Under the pieces are notes generated by a model that saw only the letters and a program-made list of their open reading frames with translations, ran no database searches and was not told the origin of the DNA. The position numbers and the translations under genes were made by a program. DNA of 64,000 bases from Cryobacterium soli (lineage in GTDB: Bacteria; Actinomycetota; Actinomycetes; Actinomycetales; Microbacteriaceae). The DNA lies in assembly GCF_003611035.1 (NCBI RefSeq), contig NZ_CP030033.1, positions 62,001 to 126,000 on the forward strand. Reading direction: 5' to 3'. Shown here one piece after another: positions 55,179-64,000 of the stretch. The number at the start of each line of letters is the position of its first letter. The stretch's first letter is position 1.

Positions 55179-55193
55179 CGGTAAGGCTACCCT
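55179..55193 (+). promoter_or_regulatory. Partial DtxR/IdeR-type iron-box match before aconitase
   Basis: The 15-base segment starting CGGTAAGGCTA matches the core of the actinobacterial iron-box consensus (TwAGGTwAGsCTwACCTwA) at all but two of its positions, and the flanking positions are weak. Iron control of aconitase is known in other Actinobacteria; here it is only suggested. Confidence 0.3.
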
Positions 55194-55275
55194 TGCTGGC
55201 AGAAGCGGGCGTCACTTGGTCAGGATTGAGGATTGCGGACGGGATCCCGTCGGTTTCCACGAAGGAGAGGACATC

Positions 55276-58095
55276 GTGTCTGCTGTAAATAGTTTTGGAG
55301 CTCGGGACACCCTGCGCGTCGGTTCGACGGACTACGAGGTCTTTCGCCTGGACGCCGTCGAGGGATTCGAGAAGCTGCCGTTCAGCCTCAAGGTCCTGCT
55401 GGAGAACCTGCTCCGCACCGAAGACGGTGCGAACATCACCGCGGAACACATCCGCGCCCTCGGTTCCTGGGTGCCGACCGCTGACCCCGACACCGAGATC
55501 CAGTTCACGCCGGCCCGCGTGATCATGCAGGACTTCACCGGTGTTCCCTGCATCGTCGACCTCGCCACCATGCGTGAGGCCGTCGCCGACCTCGGTGGCG
55601 ACCCCAACACGATCAACCCGCTCGCCCCGGCCGAGCTGGTCATCGACCACTCCGTGATCGCCGACCTCTTCGGCAGCGACAACGCCCTCGAACGCAACGT
55701 CGAGATCGAATACGAGCGCAACGGCGAGCGCTACCAGTTCCTCCGTTGGGGCCAGACCGCCTTCGACGACTTCAAGGTCGTTCCGCCGGGAACCGGCATC
55801 GTGCACCAGGTCAACATCGAATACCTGGCCCGCGTCACCTTCACCCGGGAAGTGGGCGGCGTCCTCCGCGCCTACCCGGACACCTGCGTCGGCACCGACT
55901 CGCACACCACCATGGTCAACGGCCTCGGAGTGCTCGGCTGGGGCGTCGGCGGCATCGAAGCCGAGGCGGCCATGCTCGGCCAGCCCGTCTCCATGCTCAT
56001 CCCCAAGGTCGTCGGCTTCAAGCTCAACGGTTCCATCCCCGCCGGCGTCACGGCCACGGATGTCGTGCTCACCATCACGCAGATGCTGCGGAAGCACGGC
56101 GTCGTGGGCAAGTTCGTCGAATTCTACGGCGAGGGCGTCGCCCAGGTCCCGCTGGCCAACCGCGCCACCATCGGCAACATGAGCCCGGAGTTCGGCTCCA
56201 CGGCCGCCATGTTCCCCATCGACGACGTCACCCTGGGCTACCTGCGCCTCACCGGCCGCAGCGAGGACCAGGTGGCCCTGGTCGAGGCCTACTCCAAGCT
56301 CCAGGGCCTCTGGCACAACCCGGAACAGGAGCCCGTCTTCAGCGAATACCTGGAGCTGGACCTCGGCACCGTCGTGCCCTCCATCGCCGGCCCGAAGCGC
56401 CCGCAGGACCGGGTCGAACTCAGCAACGCCAAGAGCCAGTTCGAGATCGACCTGCAGAACTACGCCACCCACGACCTGTCCATGGTGGATGCCGCCGTCG
56501 AGGCGTCATTCCCGGCGTCAGACCCCATCGGATTCACCGCCCAGGACGAGCAGACCGCTCACCAGATCTCCCACCAGCACGTGAGCCACGCTCCCGTCTC
56601 GGTGTCGAGCCCGGTGCCGATCACCACCGCGGATGGTGCTCAGTACACCCTCGACCACGGCGCCGTGGCCGTCGCGGCCATCACAAGCTGCACCAACACC
56701 TCCAACCCCTCGGTCATGCTCGCCGCGGGCCTGCTTGCCCGCAACGCGGTGCGGAAGGGCCTCACGTCCAAGCCGTGGGTCAAGACCACCCTGGCTCCCG
56801 GCTCCAAGGTCGTCACCGACTACTACGCCAAGGCCGGCCTCACGGGTGACCTCGAGGCCCTGGGCTTCTACACCGTCGGTTACGGCTGCACGGTGTGCAT
56901 CGGCAACACCGGTCCGCTCATCGACGAGGTGTCCGCCGCGATCAACGAGAACGACCTCGCCGTCACAGCCGTGCTCTCGGGCAACCGCAACTTCGAGGGC
57001 AGGATCAGTCCAGACGTCAAGATGAACTACCTGGCCAGCCCGCCGCTGGTCATCGCCTACGCCCTGGCCGGGTCGATGAACTTCGACTTCGACACCGACG
57101 CTCTCGGCGTCGGCAGCGACGGCACCGAGGTGTTCCTGAAGGACATCTGGCCCGACTCCGCCGAGGTGCAGGCCACCATCGACAGCTCCATCGACACGGC
57201 CATGTTCACCAAGGAATACGGTGAAGTGTTCGCCGGGGACGAGCGCTGGCGCTCCCTGCCCACGCCCGACAGCGAGGTGTTCCAGTGGGACCCCGAGTCC
57301 ACTTACGTGCGGAAGCCCCCGTACTTCGACGGCATGACGCTGGAGACCACTCCGGTCTCCGACATCGTCGACGCGCGGGTGCTGGCGAAACTGGGCGACT
57401 CGGTCACCACCGACCACATCTCCCCGGCCGGCAACATCAAGGCCGACAGCCCGGCGGGCGCGTACCTGATGGAGCACGGCGTCGAACGCGGCGACTTCAA
57501 CTCCTACGGCTCGCGTCGCGGCAACCACGAGATCATGATCCGCGGTACCTTCGCCAACATCCGGCTGCGCAACCAGCTGCTCGACGGCGTCGAGGGCGGG
57601 TATACCCGCGACTTCACCAAGCCGGATGCTCCGCAGTCGTTCATCTACGACGCCAGTCAGAACTACCAGGCGGGCGGAACGCCCCTGGTGATCTTCGGCG
57701 GCAAGGAGTACGGCTCCGGGTCGTCCCGCGACTGGGCGGCCAAGGGCACCAGCCTGTTGGGCGTCAAGGCCGTCATCACCGAGAGCTTCGAGCGTATCCA
57801 CCGCTCCAACCTGATCGGAATGGGCGTTGTCCCGCTCCAGTTCCCGGCCGGCGAAAGCTGGGCGTCACTGGGCCTGGACGGCACCGAGAGCGTCTCCATC
57901 ACGGGCCTCGAGGAACTCAACGCGGGCACGACGCCCAAGACCGTGCACGTCGTCGCGACCCCCACGGCGCACTCGGCACCGGACAAGGCCGTCGTCGAGT
58001 TCGACGCCGTCGTGCGCATCGACACCCCCGGTGAGGCCGACTACTACCGCAACGGCGGCATCCTGCAGTACGTGCTGCGCTCCCTGGTGGCCTAA
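55276..58095 (+). CDS. acnA: Aconitate hydratase A
   Basis: The 939-residue iron-sulfur enzyme interconverts citrate and isocitrate in the TCA cycle. The three cluster-ligand cysteines are visible: Cys472 in SCTNTSNPS, and Cys538 and Cys541 in [10 protein letters not shown]. The swivel domain carries [15 protein letters not shown]. The start is the GTG at 55276 with AAGGAGAGG upstream; a much longer frame runs back through DUF3159 and is not real. The 180-nt upstream region has a palindrome and a weak iron box. Confidence 0.96.
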   Translation: MSAVNSFGARDTLRVGSTDYEVFRLDAVEGFEKLPFSLKVLLENLLRTEDGANITAEHIRALGSWVPTADPDTEIQFTPARVIMQDFTGVPCIVDLATMREAVADLGGDPNTINPLAPAELVIDHSVIADLFGSDNALERNVEIEYERNGERYQFLRWGQTAFDDFKVVPPGTGIVHQVNIEYLARVTFTREVGGVLRAYPDTCVGTDSHTTMVNGLGVLGWGVGGIEAEAAMLGQPVSMLIPKVVGFKLNGSIPAGVTATDVVLTITQMLRKHGVVGKFVEFYGEGVAQVPLANRATIGNMSPEFGSTAAMFPIDDVTLGYLRLTGRSEDQVALVEAYSKLQGLWHNPEQEPVFSEYLELDLGTVVPSIAGPKRPQDRVELSNAKSQFEIDLQNYATHDLSMVDAAVEASFPASDPIGFTAQDEQTAHQISHQHVSHAPVSVSSPVPITTADGAQYTLDHGAVAVAAITSCTNTSNPSVMLAAGLLARNAVRKGLTSKPWVKTTLAPGSKVVTDYYAKAGLTGDLEALGFYTVGYGCTVCIGNTGPLIDEVSAAINENDLAVTAVLSGNRNFEGRISPDVKMNYLASPPLVIAYALAGSMNFDFDTDALGVGSDGTEVFLKDIWPDSAEVQATIDSSIDTAMFTKEYGEVFAGDERWRSLPTPDSEVFQWDPESTYVRKPPYFDGMTLETTPVSDIVDARVLAKLGDSVTTDHISPAGNIKADSPAGAYLMEHGVERGDFNSYGSRRGNHEIMIRGTFANIRLRNQLLDGVEGGYTRDFTKPDAPQSFIYDASQNYQAGGTPLVIFGGKEYGSGSSRDWAAKGTSLLGVKAVITESFERIHRSNLIGMGVVPLQFPAGESWASLGLDGTESVSITGLEELNAGTTPKTVHVVATPTAHSAPDKAVVEFDAVVRIDTPGEADYYRNGGILQYVLRSLVA

Positions 58096-58214
58096 CCGGG
58101 AATTCGCAGAGACAGCGGTGGGCTGGCGCGTAGACTCGGGGAATCCGAACTGCGCGCCAGTTCTGCGTTCCGGCGGTGCTCGTTCGGGCTCCAATATCGT
58201 GAAAGGCTGGCCAC

Positions 58215-60200
58215 ATGACCCTTCTGGAGACGATCCACGGTCCCAGGGACCTCGACGGTCTCACGAAGGAACAGCTCGTCGAGCTGGCCGCCGAGGTCCG
58301 CGCCTTCCTGGTCGCGGAGATCTCGAAGACCGGTGGGCATCTGGGGCCGAACCTGGGCGTGGTCGAGATGACCATCGCCATCCACCGCATCTTCGACTCG
58401 CCCCGCGACGCCATCGTCTTCGACACCGGGCACCAGTCCTACGTGCACAAGATGCTCACCGGTCGGCAGGACTTCAGCCGCCTCCGCCAGACCGGCGGCC
58501 TCGCCGGCTACCCGCAGCGGTCCGAGTCCGAACACGACATCGTGGAGAGCTCGCATGCGTCGAGTTCGCTGTCCTGGGCCGACGGCATCTCCCGTGCGTT
58601 CGAGATGACCGGGCAGAGCGACCGCAACGTCATCGCCGTCGTCGGCGACGGCTCCCTCACCGGCGGCATGACCTGGGAAGCGCTGAACAACATCAGCGAC
58701 GACAACAACCGCCGGCTCATCATCGTCATCAACGACAACGGCCGCTCCTACGCGCCCACCATCGGCGGCATGGCCCGGTTTCTCAACACGGTGCGGCTGC
58801 GCCGCAGCTACAAGGCGGCGTACATCACCAGCCGCCAGGCCTTCGACCACATGGGCGCTCCGGCCCGGGCGATCTTCCGCGGCGTGCGCGGCGGCCTGCA
58901 CGGCTTCCTGAGCCGGTTCTCCAACAACGAGGCCCTGTACTCCAACCTCGACATCAAGTACATCGGGCCGGTCGACGGCCACGACATGGAAGCCATGCTC
59001 GAGGCGCTCACCCAGGCCAAGGAGTACGGCGCCCCGGTTATCGTGCACACCATCACCCAGAAGGGCAAGGGCTACGACCCGGCGGTCCAGGACGTGGCCG
59101 ACCAGTTCCACGCCGTCGGCGTGATCGACCCCGAGACGGGCGAGCCCACCGAATCCGCCGGCGCCCCCTCCTGGACCTCGGTCTTCGCCGATGAACTGCT
59201 GAACCTCGCCACCGACAACCCCAAGCTGGTGGCCATCACTGCCGCGATGTTGCGGCCCACCGGACTGCACAAGATGGCCGAGCGCTTCCCCGAGCGCGTA
59301 CACGACGTCGGCATCGCCGAGCAGCACGCGGTCACCAGCGCCGCCGGCCTCGCCTTCGGCGGCCTGCACCCCGTCGTGGCCCTGTACGCCACGTTCATCA
59401 ACCGTGCCTTCGACCAGGTGCTGATGGATGTCGCCCTGCACCGCGCGGGTGTCACCTTCGTGCTCGACCGGGCTGGTGTGACCGGACCGGACGGACCCAG
59501 CCACCACGGCATGTGGGACCTCGCGATCCTCCAGGTCATCCCGCATATCCGTCTGGCGGCACCGCGCGACTCCACGCGCCTGCGCGAAGAACTCGCCGAG
59601 GCCGTCGTGGTCGATGACGGGCCCACCGTGCTGCGCTTCCCCAAGGGCAGTACCGGCATCGAGTATGACGCCGTCGAGCGGCTCTCCGACGGCGTCGATG
59701 TACTGCTGCGGAGCGCGCAGCAGGATGTTCTCATCGTGACGGTCGGCCCCATGGCCGGCATGGGCCTCGAGGTCGCCGCCCGACTCGCCGCGCAGGGCAT
59801 CGGTGCAACTGTCGTCGACCCACGCTGGGTGGTCCCTGTTCCGCAGAGCATCATCGGGCTCGCCGCCGCGCACCGTATTGTGGTGAGCATCGAGGACGGC
59901 GTCCGGGTCGGCGGCATCGGAACCCGCATCCGCCAGGACCTCCGCGAAGCCGGCGTGGACACCGCCGTGACCGAGCTGGGCCTGCCCGACGAGTTCCTCG
60001 ACCACGGCACCCGCGCCGAGATCCTCGAGCGCGTCGGTCTGACCCCGCAGCACATCGCTCGCGACGTCGTCGCGATGGTGCTGGGCAGCAAGCTGCCGCA
60101 TGCCAGGGCCCTTCCGGCGGATGACGATCGCAGCGAGGCCGGCTCAGACACGGGCTCAGATACGGGCTCCGTCCCCGTGCGGCGCGCCCCCCGCGACTAG
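58215..60200 (+). CDS. dxs: 1-Deoxy-D-xylulose-5-phosphate synthase
   Basis: The 661-residue thiamine diphosphate enzyme makes DXP from pyruvate and glyceraldehyde 3-phosphate, the first step of the MEP isoprenoid pathway. The N-terminal domain has GHLGPNLGVVEMTIAIH, the TPP block GDGSLTGGMTWEALNNIS and NDNGRSYAPTIGG. The transketolase-like domain has VHDVGIAEQHAVTSAAGLA and DRAGVTGPDGPSHHGMWDL. A candidate -10 (TAGACT, 58131-58136) lies upstream. The C-terminal 30 residues carry an Asp/Ser repeat (SDTGSDTGS). Confidence 0.96.
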   Translation: MTLLETIHGPRDLDGLTKEQLVELAAEVRAFLVAEISKTGGHLGPNLGVVEMTIAIHRIFDSPRDAIVFDTGHQSYVHKMLTGRQDFSRLRQTGGLAGYPQRSESEHDIVESSHASSSLSWADGISRAFEMTGQSDRNVIAVVGDGSLTGGMTWEALNNISDDNNRRLIIVINDNGRSYAPTIGGMARFLNTVRLRRSYKAAYITSRQAFDHMGAPARAIFRGVRGGLHGFLSRFSNNEALYSNLDIKYIGPVDGHDMEAMLEALTQAKEYGAPVIVHTITQKGKGYDPAVQDVADQFHAVGVIDPETGEPTESAGAPSWTSVFADELLNLATDNPKLVAITAAMLRPTGLHKMAERFPERVHDVGIAEQHAVTSAAGLAFGGLHPVVALYATFINRAFDQVLMDVALHRAGVTFVLDRAGVTGPDGPSHHGMWDLAILQVIPHIRLAAPRDSTRLREELAEAVVVDDGPTVLRFPKGSTGIEYDAVERLSDGVDVLLRSAQQDVLIVTVGPMAGMGLEVAARLAAQGIGATVVDPRWVVPVPQSIIGLAAAHRIVVSIEDGVRVGGIGTRIRQDLREAGVDTAVTELGLPDEFLDHGTRAEILERVGLTPQHIARDVVAMVLGSKLPHARALPADDDRSEAGSDTGSDTGSVPVRRAPRD

Positions 60201-60243
60201 TCCCGCTCAGCCCCGCGCGAGGGCAGGTCCACCCGGAGCTGTT

Positions 60244-60294
60244 CCCGAAACGGACAAATGCGGCCGGTACACCGGCCGCATTTGTCCGTTCGGG
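60244..60294. terminator. 24-bp bidirectional hairpin between dxs and the fatty-acid oxidation operon
   Basis: A long inverted repeat (60244-60268 with 60271-60294, one unpaired A) includes AAATG and CATTT flanks around a GC-rich centre GCGGCCGGT. It sits between two convergent genes, 44 bp after dxs and 21 bp from the end of the next gene, and should stop transcription from both sides. Confidence 0.88.
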
Positions 60295-60314
60295 CAACAG
60301 TTGAGCTGGTTGGG

Positions 60315-62495
60315 CTAGTTCAGGACGGCCGTGGCGGCGCTCACGCCTCGGATCATCGGGGTGTGGAAGGTACCGCCGAAGACCCGCTCACTCGCTCCCA
60401 CCCGGTCGAGGTAGGGCGTGACGCCGCCCATCTGGAACGGCCAGCCCGCACCGAGGAGCATGCACAGGTCGATGTCCTCCGGGGCGTGCACCACGTCGTC
60501 GTCGAGCATCCGCTTGATCTCGTCGGCGAGGCCGTCCTCGACCCGCCGCAGGATCTGTTCTGCGGTCATCGGCGTGGTTCCGCCCGCCACGATCTTCTGG
60601 GCGCCCTTGTTGAACCCGGTGACCTGGCCCTTGGCGTTGCGGTCCAGGATAGTGCCGTGCTCCGCGAGGCGGTGCAGATTGGTGCTTTCGAAGAAGCGGT
60701 CGGGGAAGGCCGCGTGGTGGGTGTCCAGCACGTGGGCGCCCACCTTGAGGCCGACCAGCTCGAGAAGCTCGAACGGTGTCATCGGCAGGCCGAAGGGCGA
60801 GAGGGCGCCGTTGACGATCTCGAAGGGGGTGCCGGTGTCCACGGCGTGCATGGCCTCGCCGAGAAGCTTGGCCAGCACCCGGTTGACCACGAACCCGGGG
60901 GTGTCCCGGGTGATGACGGCATTCTTCCGCAGCTTGGCCGCGATCACCATCGCGGTGGCGAGAGTGACCTCGTCGGTCGCGGGCGTGTTGACGACCTCGA
61001 TCAACGGCATCACTGCCACAGGGTTGAAGAAGTGGAACCCGACGAGCCGTTCCGGATGCTCAAGCTTCGCCCCGATCTGCTCCACCGAGAGGGACGAGGT
61101 GTTCGTGGCCAGGATCGCGGTGGGGGAGATGTGCTTCTCGATCTCGGCGAACACCTCCTGCTTGACGCCGAGTTCTTCGAACACGGCCTCGATGACCCAG
61201 TCAGCGTCGGCGAAGTCGGCCTTGTCGGTGGTGCCCGTCACGAGGGCCCGCAGCCGGTTGGCCTCGTCGGAGCTGATCCGGCCCTTGTCCTGCAGGGTCT
61301 TGATCTCGCCGTGGATGTAGGCCACGCCCTTGTCGACCCTGGCCTGGTCGAGGTCGGTGATCACGACGGGAACGCGCAGCCGCCGCACGAAGAGCAGCGC
61401 GAACTGGCTGGCCATGAGTCCAGCCCCGATCACGCCGACCTTGCCGATCGGTCGGGCGAGCGCCTTGTCCGGAGCCCCCGCAGGGCGCTTGGCGCGCTTC
61501 TGCACCAGGTTGAACGCGTAGATGCTGGCCGGCAACTGGTCGCCCGAGATCAGGTCGGCGAGCACGTCGTCCTCCCGGGCGAATGCCTCGGCCTTGCTGC
61601 CGCTCTTGGCGGCCTTGAGCAGGTCGAGGGCTGCGTAGGGGGATGCGGCCACCTCGCCGATGCGGGAGGTCAGCATCTTGCGGGCGATGCCGATGGCGGC
61701 ATCCCACTTGACCAGGCGCTCGATCTTGCCGGGGACATGCGGGCGCGACACGGCTGTGGTACCTGCGATGACACCGTCGGCCCACGAGATCGACTCCTCC
61801 AGGAAGGTAACCGAACGGAACATCACGTCGGCGATTCCCAGCTCCAGGGCATCGGCGCCCGTGAGGGTACGGTTGTTCTTGAGCGGGTTCTCGATGATCA
61901 CCTTGAGGGCGTTCTCGATGCCGACGAGGTTGGGTAGCAGGTAGGAGCCGCCCCAGCCCGGAATCAGCCCGAGGAAGACCTCCGGCAGGGCGATCGCTGG
62001 CGCCGTCGCGTCCACCGAGCGGTAGTCGGCGTTCAGGGCGATCTCCAACCCGCCGCCGAGCGCGAGTCCGTTGATGAAGACGAAGGACGGGACACCGAGG
62101 GTGCTGAGCTTGCCGAGCGCGTGGTGGCCGAGTTGGGCGAGTAGCTTGCCCACCTCGCGGGAGGGGATCTCACCCACCTTGCTGAGGTCGGCGCCGGCGG
62201 CCAGGATGAACGGTTTGCCGGTCACGGCCACTCCGTGGATCTCCCTGCGGGCCGCACGCCCGGCCAGCTCGTCCAGGGTCGCGGCGAATTCCAGCAGGGT
62301 GATGGGCCCCAGCGTGTTGGGGCGGGTGTGGTCGCGCCCGTTGTCCAGGGTGAGCAGGGCGAGCGTGCGGCCGCCGGACAGCGGCACGTCGCGCACCAGG
62401 GAGTGGGTGACGACCTCGTCGGCGGAGATCGCAACGAGCGGGCTGAAGTCCACGCCGGCGTAGTCGGTGGACATGGCGGAGGAGGTGTCGGTCAT
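60315..62495 (-). CDS. Fatty-acid oxidation alpha subunit (enoyl-CoA hydratase / 3-hydroxyacyl-CoA dehydrogenase)
   Basis: The 726-residue bifunctional protein has a crotonase domain (residues about 50-300; FILAAGADLSKVGEIPS, INGLALGGGLEIALNADYR, IPGWGGSYLLPNLVG) and the NAD-binding dehydrogenase domain from about 330, with GVIGAGLMASQFALLFV and VGFHFFNPVAVMPLIEVV. The C-terminal 3HCDH domain follows. Both steps of beta-oxidation are in one chain, as in FadB/FadJ. The ATG overlaps the thiolase stop by four bases, forming a fadJ-fadI-like pair. Confidence 0.93.
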   Translation of the reverse strand: MTDTSSAMSTDYAGVDFSPLVAISADEVVTHSLVRDVPLSGGRTLALLTLDNGRDHTRPNTLGPITLLEFAATLDELAGRAARREIHGVAVTGKPFILAAGADLSKVGEIPSREVGKLLAQLGHHALGKLSTLGVPSFVFINGLALGGGLEIALNADYRSVDATAPAIALPEVFLGLIPGWGGSYLLPNLVGIENALKVIIENPLKNNRTLTGADALELGIADVMFRSVTFLEESISWADGVIAGTTAVSRPHVPGKIERLVKWDAAIGIARKMLTSRIGEVAASPYAALDLLKAAKSGSKAEAFAREDDVLADLISGDQLPASIYAFNLVQKRAKRPAGAPDKALARPIGKVGVIGAGLMASQFALLFVRRLRVPVVITDLDQARVDKGVAYIHGEIKTLQDKGRISSDEANRLRALVTGTTDKADFADADWVIEAVFEELGVKQEVFAEIEKHISPTAILATNTSSLSVEQIGAKLEHPERLVGFHFFNPVAVMPLIEVVNTPATDEVTLATAMVIAAKLRKNAVITRDTPGFVVNRVLAKLLGEAMHAVDTGTPFEIVNGALSPFGLPMTPFELLELVGLKVGAHVLDTHHAAFPDRFFESTNLHRLAEHGTILDRNAKGQVTGFNKGAQKIVAGGTTPMTAEQILRRVEDGLADEIKRMLDDDVVHAPEDIDLCMLLGAGWPFQMGGVTPYLDRVGASERVFGGTFHTPMIRGVSAATAVLN

Positions 62496-63697
62496 CGCTT
62501 GGCTGCCTTCTTGTTGAAGTGCGGGTTTTCCCAGATCACTGTGCCGCCCTGGCCGAGCCCGATGCACATGGCAGTCACGCCGTACCGCACCTCGGGGTGC
62601 TCCGCGAACTGGCTGGCGAGCTGGTTCATCAGGCGCACACCCGATGAGGCCAGCGGATGCCCGATGGCGATGGCGCCGCCGTACTCGTTCACCCGGGGAT
62701 CCTCGTCGTCGATGCCGAAGTGGTCGAGGAAGGAGATGACCTGTACGGCGAAGGCCTCGTTGAGTTCGAACAGGCCGATATCGGTGATGGACAGGCCGGC
62801 CTTGCGCAGGGCCTTCTCGGTGGAGGGAACCGGTCCAAGTCCCATCACCTCGGGCTCGACACCGGCGAAGGCGAAGCTCACCATCGTCATCTTCACGCTG
62901 AGGCCGAGTTCCTTGGCGGTCGCTCCGCTGGCCAGCAGGCACGCGGTGGCGCCGTCATTGAGGCCGGAGGCGTTGCCGGCCGTGATGCGCCCGTGCGGGC
63001 GGAACGGCGTCTTCAGGCCCGCCAGACCCTCGAGGGTGGTCTCGGGACGAGGTGCTTCATCGCGGGTCGCCAGGCCCCAGCCGGCGTCGCTGCGGGTGGC
63101 AACCGACACCAGGTCGGGCTGGATCTTGCCGGCAGCGTAGGCGGCTGCGACCTTCTGCTGGCTACGAAGCGCATACCGGTCGGAGCGGTCCTTGGTGTAC
63201 TCGGGGAACCTGTCATGGATCCGCTCGGCCGTGGCGCCCATGTTCAGGGCGTCTTCGCTGACCAGCCGTTCGCTGAGGAACCGCGGATTGGGGTCGACAC
63301 CGGCCCCCATCGGGTGCCGGCCCATGTGCTCGACACCGCCGGCGATGGCCAGGTCGTAAGCGCCGAAGCCGATCGCCGAGCCCATCGTGGTGACCGACGT
63401 CATCGCACCGGCGCACATGCGGTCGATGGCGAAGCCGGGCACCGAGACCGGCAGGCCCGCCAACAGAGCGGCGGTACGGCCCAGCGTGAGTCCCTGGTCG
63501 CCGGCCTGCGTTGTCGCGGCTATCGCGACGTCGTCGATCCGTTCACCCGGCACGTTCGGATTGCGTTCCATCAACCCGGTGATCGCCTTGACCACCAGGT
63601 CGTCGGCGCGGGTATTCCAGTACATACCCTTCTCGCCGGCCCGACCGAACGGGGTGCGAACCCCGTCCACGAAGACGACATCAGTTCTCTCGGCCAC
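62492..63697 (-). CDS. Acetyl-CoA acyltransferase (3-ketoacyl-CoA thiolase)
   Basis: The 401-residue thiolase cleaves 3-ketoacyl-CoA in the last step of beta-oxidation. The catalytic Cys lies in AIDRMCAGAMTSV (around residue 91), the second site is the His of NEYGGAIAIGHPLASSG, and the C-terminal proton donor Cys is in MCIGLGQGGT. The start is a GTG with GGAGG upstream. It is the first gene of the pair with the alpha subunit. Confidence 0.93.
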   Translation of the reverse strand: MAERTDVVFVDGVRTPFGRAGEKGMYWNTRADDLVVKAITGLMERNPNVPGERIDDVAIAATTQAGDQGLTLGRTAALLAGLPVSVPGFAIDRMCAGAMTSVTTMGSAIGFGAYDLAIAGGVEHMGRHPMGAGVDPNPRFLSERLVSEDALNMGATAERIHDRFPEYTKDRSDRYALRSQQKVAAAYAAGKIQPDLVSVATRSDAGWGLATRDEAPRPETTLEGLAGLKTPFRPHGRITAGNASGLNDGATACLLASGATAKELGLSVKMTMVSFAFAGVEPEVMGLGPVPSTEKALRKAGLSITDIGLFELNEAFAVQVISFLDHFGIDDEDPRVNEYGGAIAIGHPLASSGVRLMNQLASQFAEHPEVRYGVTAMCIGLGQGGTVIWENPHFNKKAAKR

Positions 63698-63774
63698 TTT
63701 GCCTCCATCACTCAAAACAGGTATCGCACGATCCTAGGGTGAGGGATTAACCGGTGTGAATCCTTTGACTGTTC

Positions 63775-64000
63775 CTACGAATCCACGTCGGAGGGCACGG
63801 CGCTCGTTTGGTGGACTTCCACAAAGGCATCAGCGATTAGTTGTGCGGTGGCCTCAATCTGCCAGGCCCGTGCGCCGAGCAGCGCGAGAGTCTCGCCCAC
63901 GGTCGCCGCATCGGCGGGTTCCGGCGGCTGCCAGGCGACGCGACGCAGGTGTTCCGGGGTGAGCAGATTCTCGAGCGGAACCATCCGCTCCTCGGACACG
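63775..64000 (-). CDS. C-terminal end of an RNase D/HRDC-type protein (partial)
   Basis: The frame reads to the right edge, so the N-terminal part is outside the window. The visible 75 residues (ENLLTPEHLRRVAWQPP, ETLALLGARAWQIEATAQLIADAF) resemble the C-terminus of actinobacterial ribonuclease D after its HRDC domain; this gene stands near dxs in many Actinobacteria. The assignment rests on the short tail and on gene order. Confidence 0.65.
   Translation of the reverse strand, partial: VSEERMVPLENLLTPEHLRRVAWQPPEPADAATVGETLALLGARAWQIEATAQLIADAFVEVHQTSAVPSDVDS

Noticed and set aside
54838..55275. A long N-terminal extension of aconitase running back into DUF3159
   Set aside because: The aconitase homology starts just after the GTG at 55276, which has a strong ribosome site. 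The extension lies out of frame over another gene and over the promoter.

Overview
The window is ordinary chromosome from a high-GC actinobacterium, most probably a Microbacteriaceae member close to Cryobacterium. The evidence is strong G/C preference at third codon positions, a set of actinobacterial families (SepH, DUF4193, DUF3093, DUF3710, DUF3159, DUF4233, a VKOR-family protein), an actinobacterial-type ileS T-box leader, and gene orders such as ileS-folC-DUF4233-ndk, rplU-rpmA-obgE-proB-proA-nadD-rsfS and dut-DUF3710-DUF3159-acnA-dxs. The genus is an inference. I see no rRNA, prophage, insertion sequence or CRISPR array.

Layout. 1-7054: the tail of an unknown basic protein, a DUF2071 protein, and a family-5 peptide-type ABC importer operon on the minus strand, divergent from a TetR regulator with a perfect palindrome between them. 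7091-12942: T-box leader, ileS, folC, a small membrane protein and ndk, closed by a bidirectional hairpin terminator shared with a convergent VKOR gene. 13690-16652: a structured leader and RNase E/G. 16741-16866: a 14-bp tandem repeat. 16957-20264: a tightly overlapping three-gene operon (UPF0718/DUF318 permease, TIGR03943 partner, membrane-anchored Ig-like/propeller-like protein). 20662-27766: ribosomal proteins L21/L27, Obg, proline synthesis, NaMN adenylyltransferase and ribosome silencing factor, followed by tRNA-Ala(GGC). 28092-33994: PspA with a membrane partner, small stress-type proteins, a two-component system and a repeat-bearing exported protein. 34124-38258: a trans-sulfuration-type PLP enzyme, an ABC-F ATPase and a flavin monooxygenase-like protein. 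38365-44728: glgX/treX, treY and treZ, making trehalose from glycogen. 45951-50687: DUF2236, YceI and several membrane or DNA-binding proteins. 50797-60200: SepH, DUF4193, DUF3093, dUTPase, DUF3710, DUF3159, aconitase and DXP synthase. 60315-63697: a fatty-acid oxidation pair (trifunctional alpha subunit and thiolase), then the C-terminal end of an RNase D-like protein cut by the window edge.

How the parts work together. Most of the window is housekeeping (translation, ribosome assembly, folate, proline, NAD, TCA, isoprenoid and beta-oxidation) with accessory transport and stress genes between. The most informative non-coding signals are: a palindrome core TATGCGNTTGCATA shared by the promoters of the flavin oxidoreductase and YceI genes about 10 kb apart; a recurring -10-like hexamer placed exactly six bases before the start codon of six genes, suggesting leaderless transcription; a four-hairpin leader before RNase E/G; a possible upstream ORF in the rplU leader; an 18-bp palindrome and an iron-box-like site before aconitase; and several very strong hairpins at convergent gene ends. 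The least understood protein system is the 16957-20264 operon.
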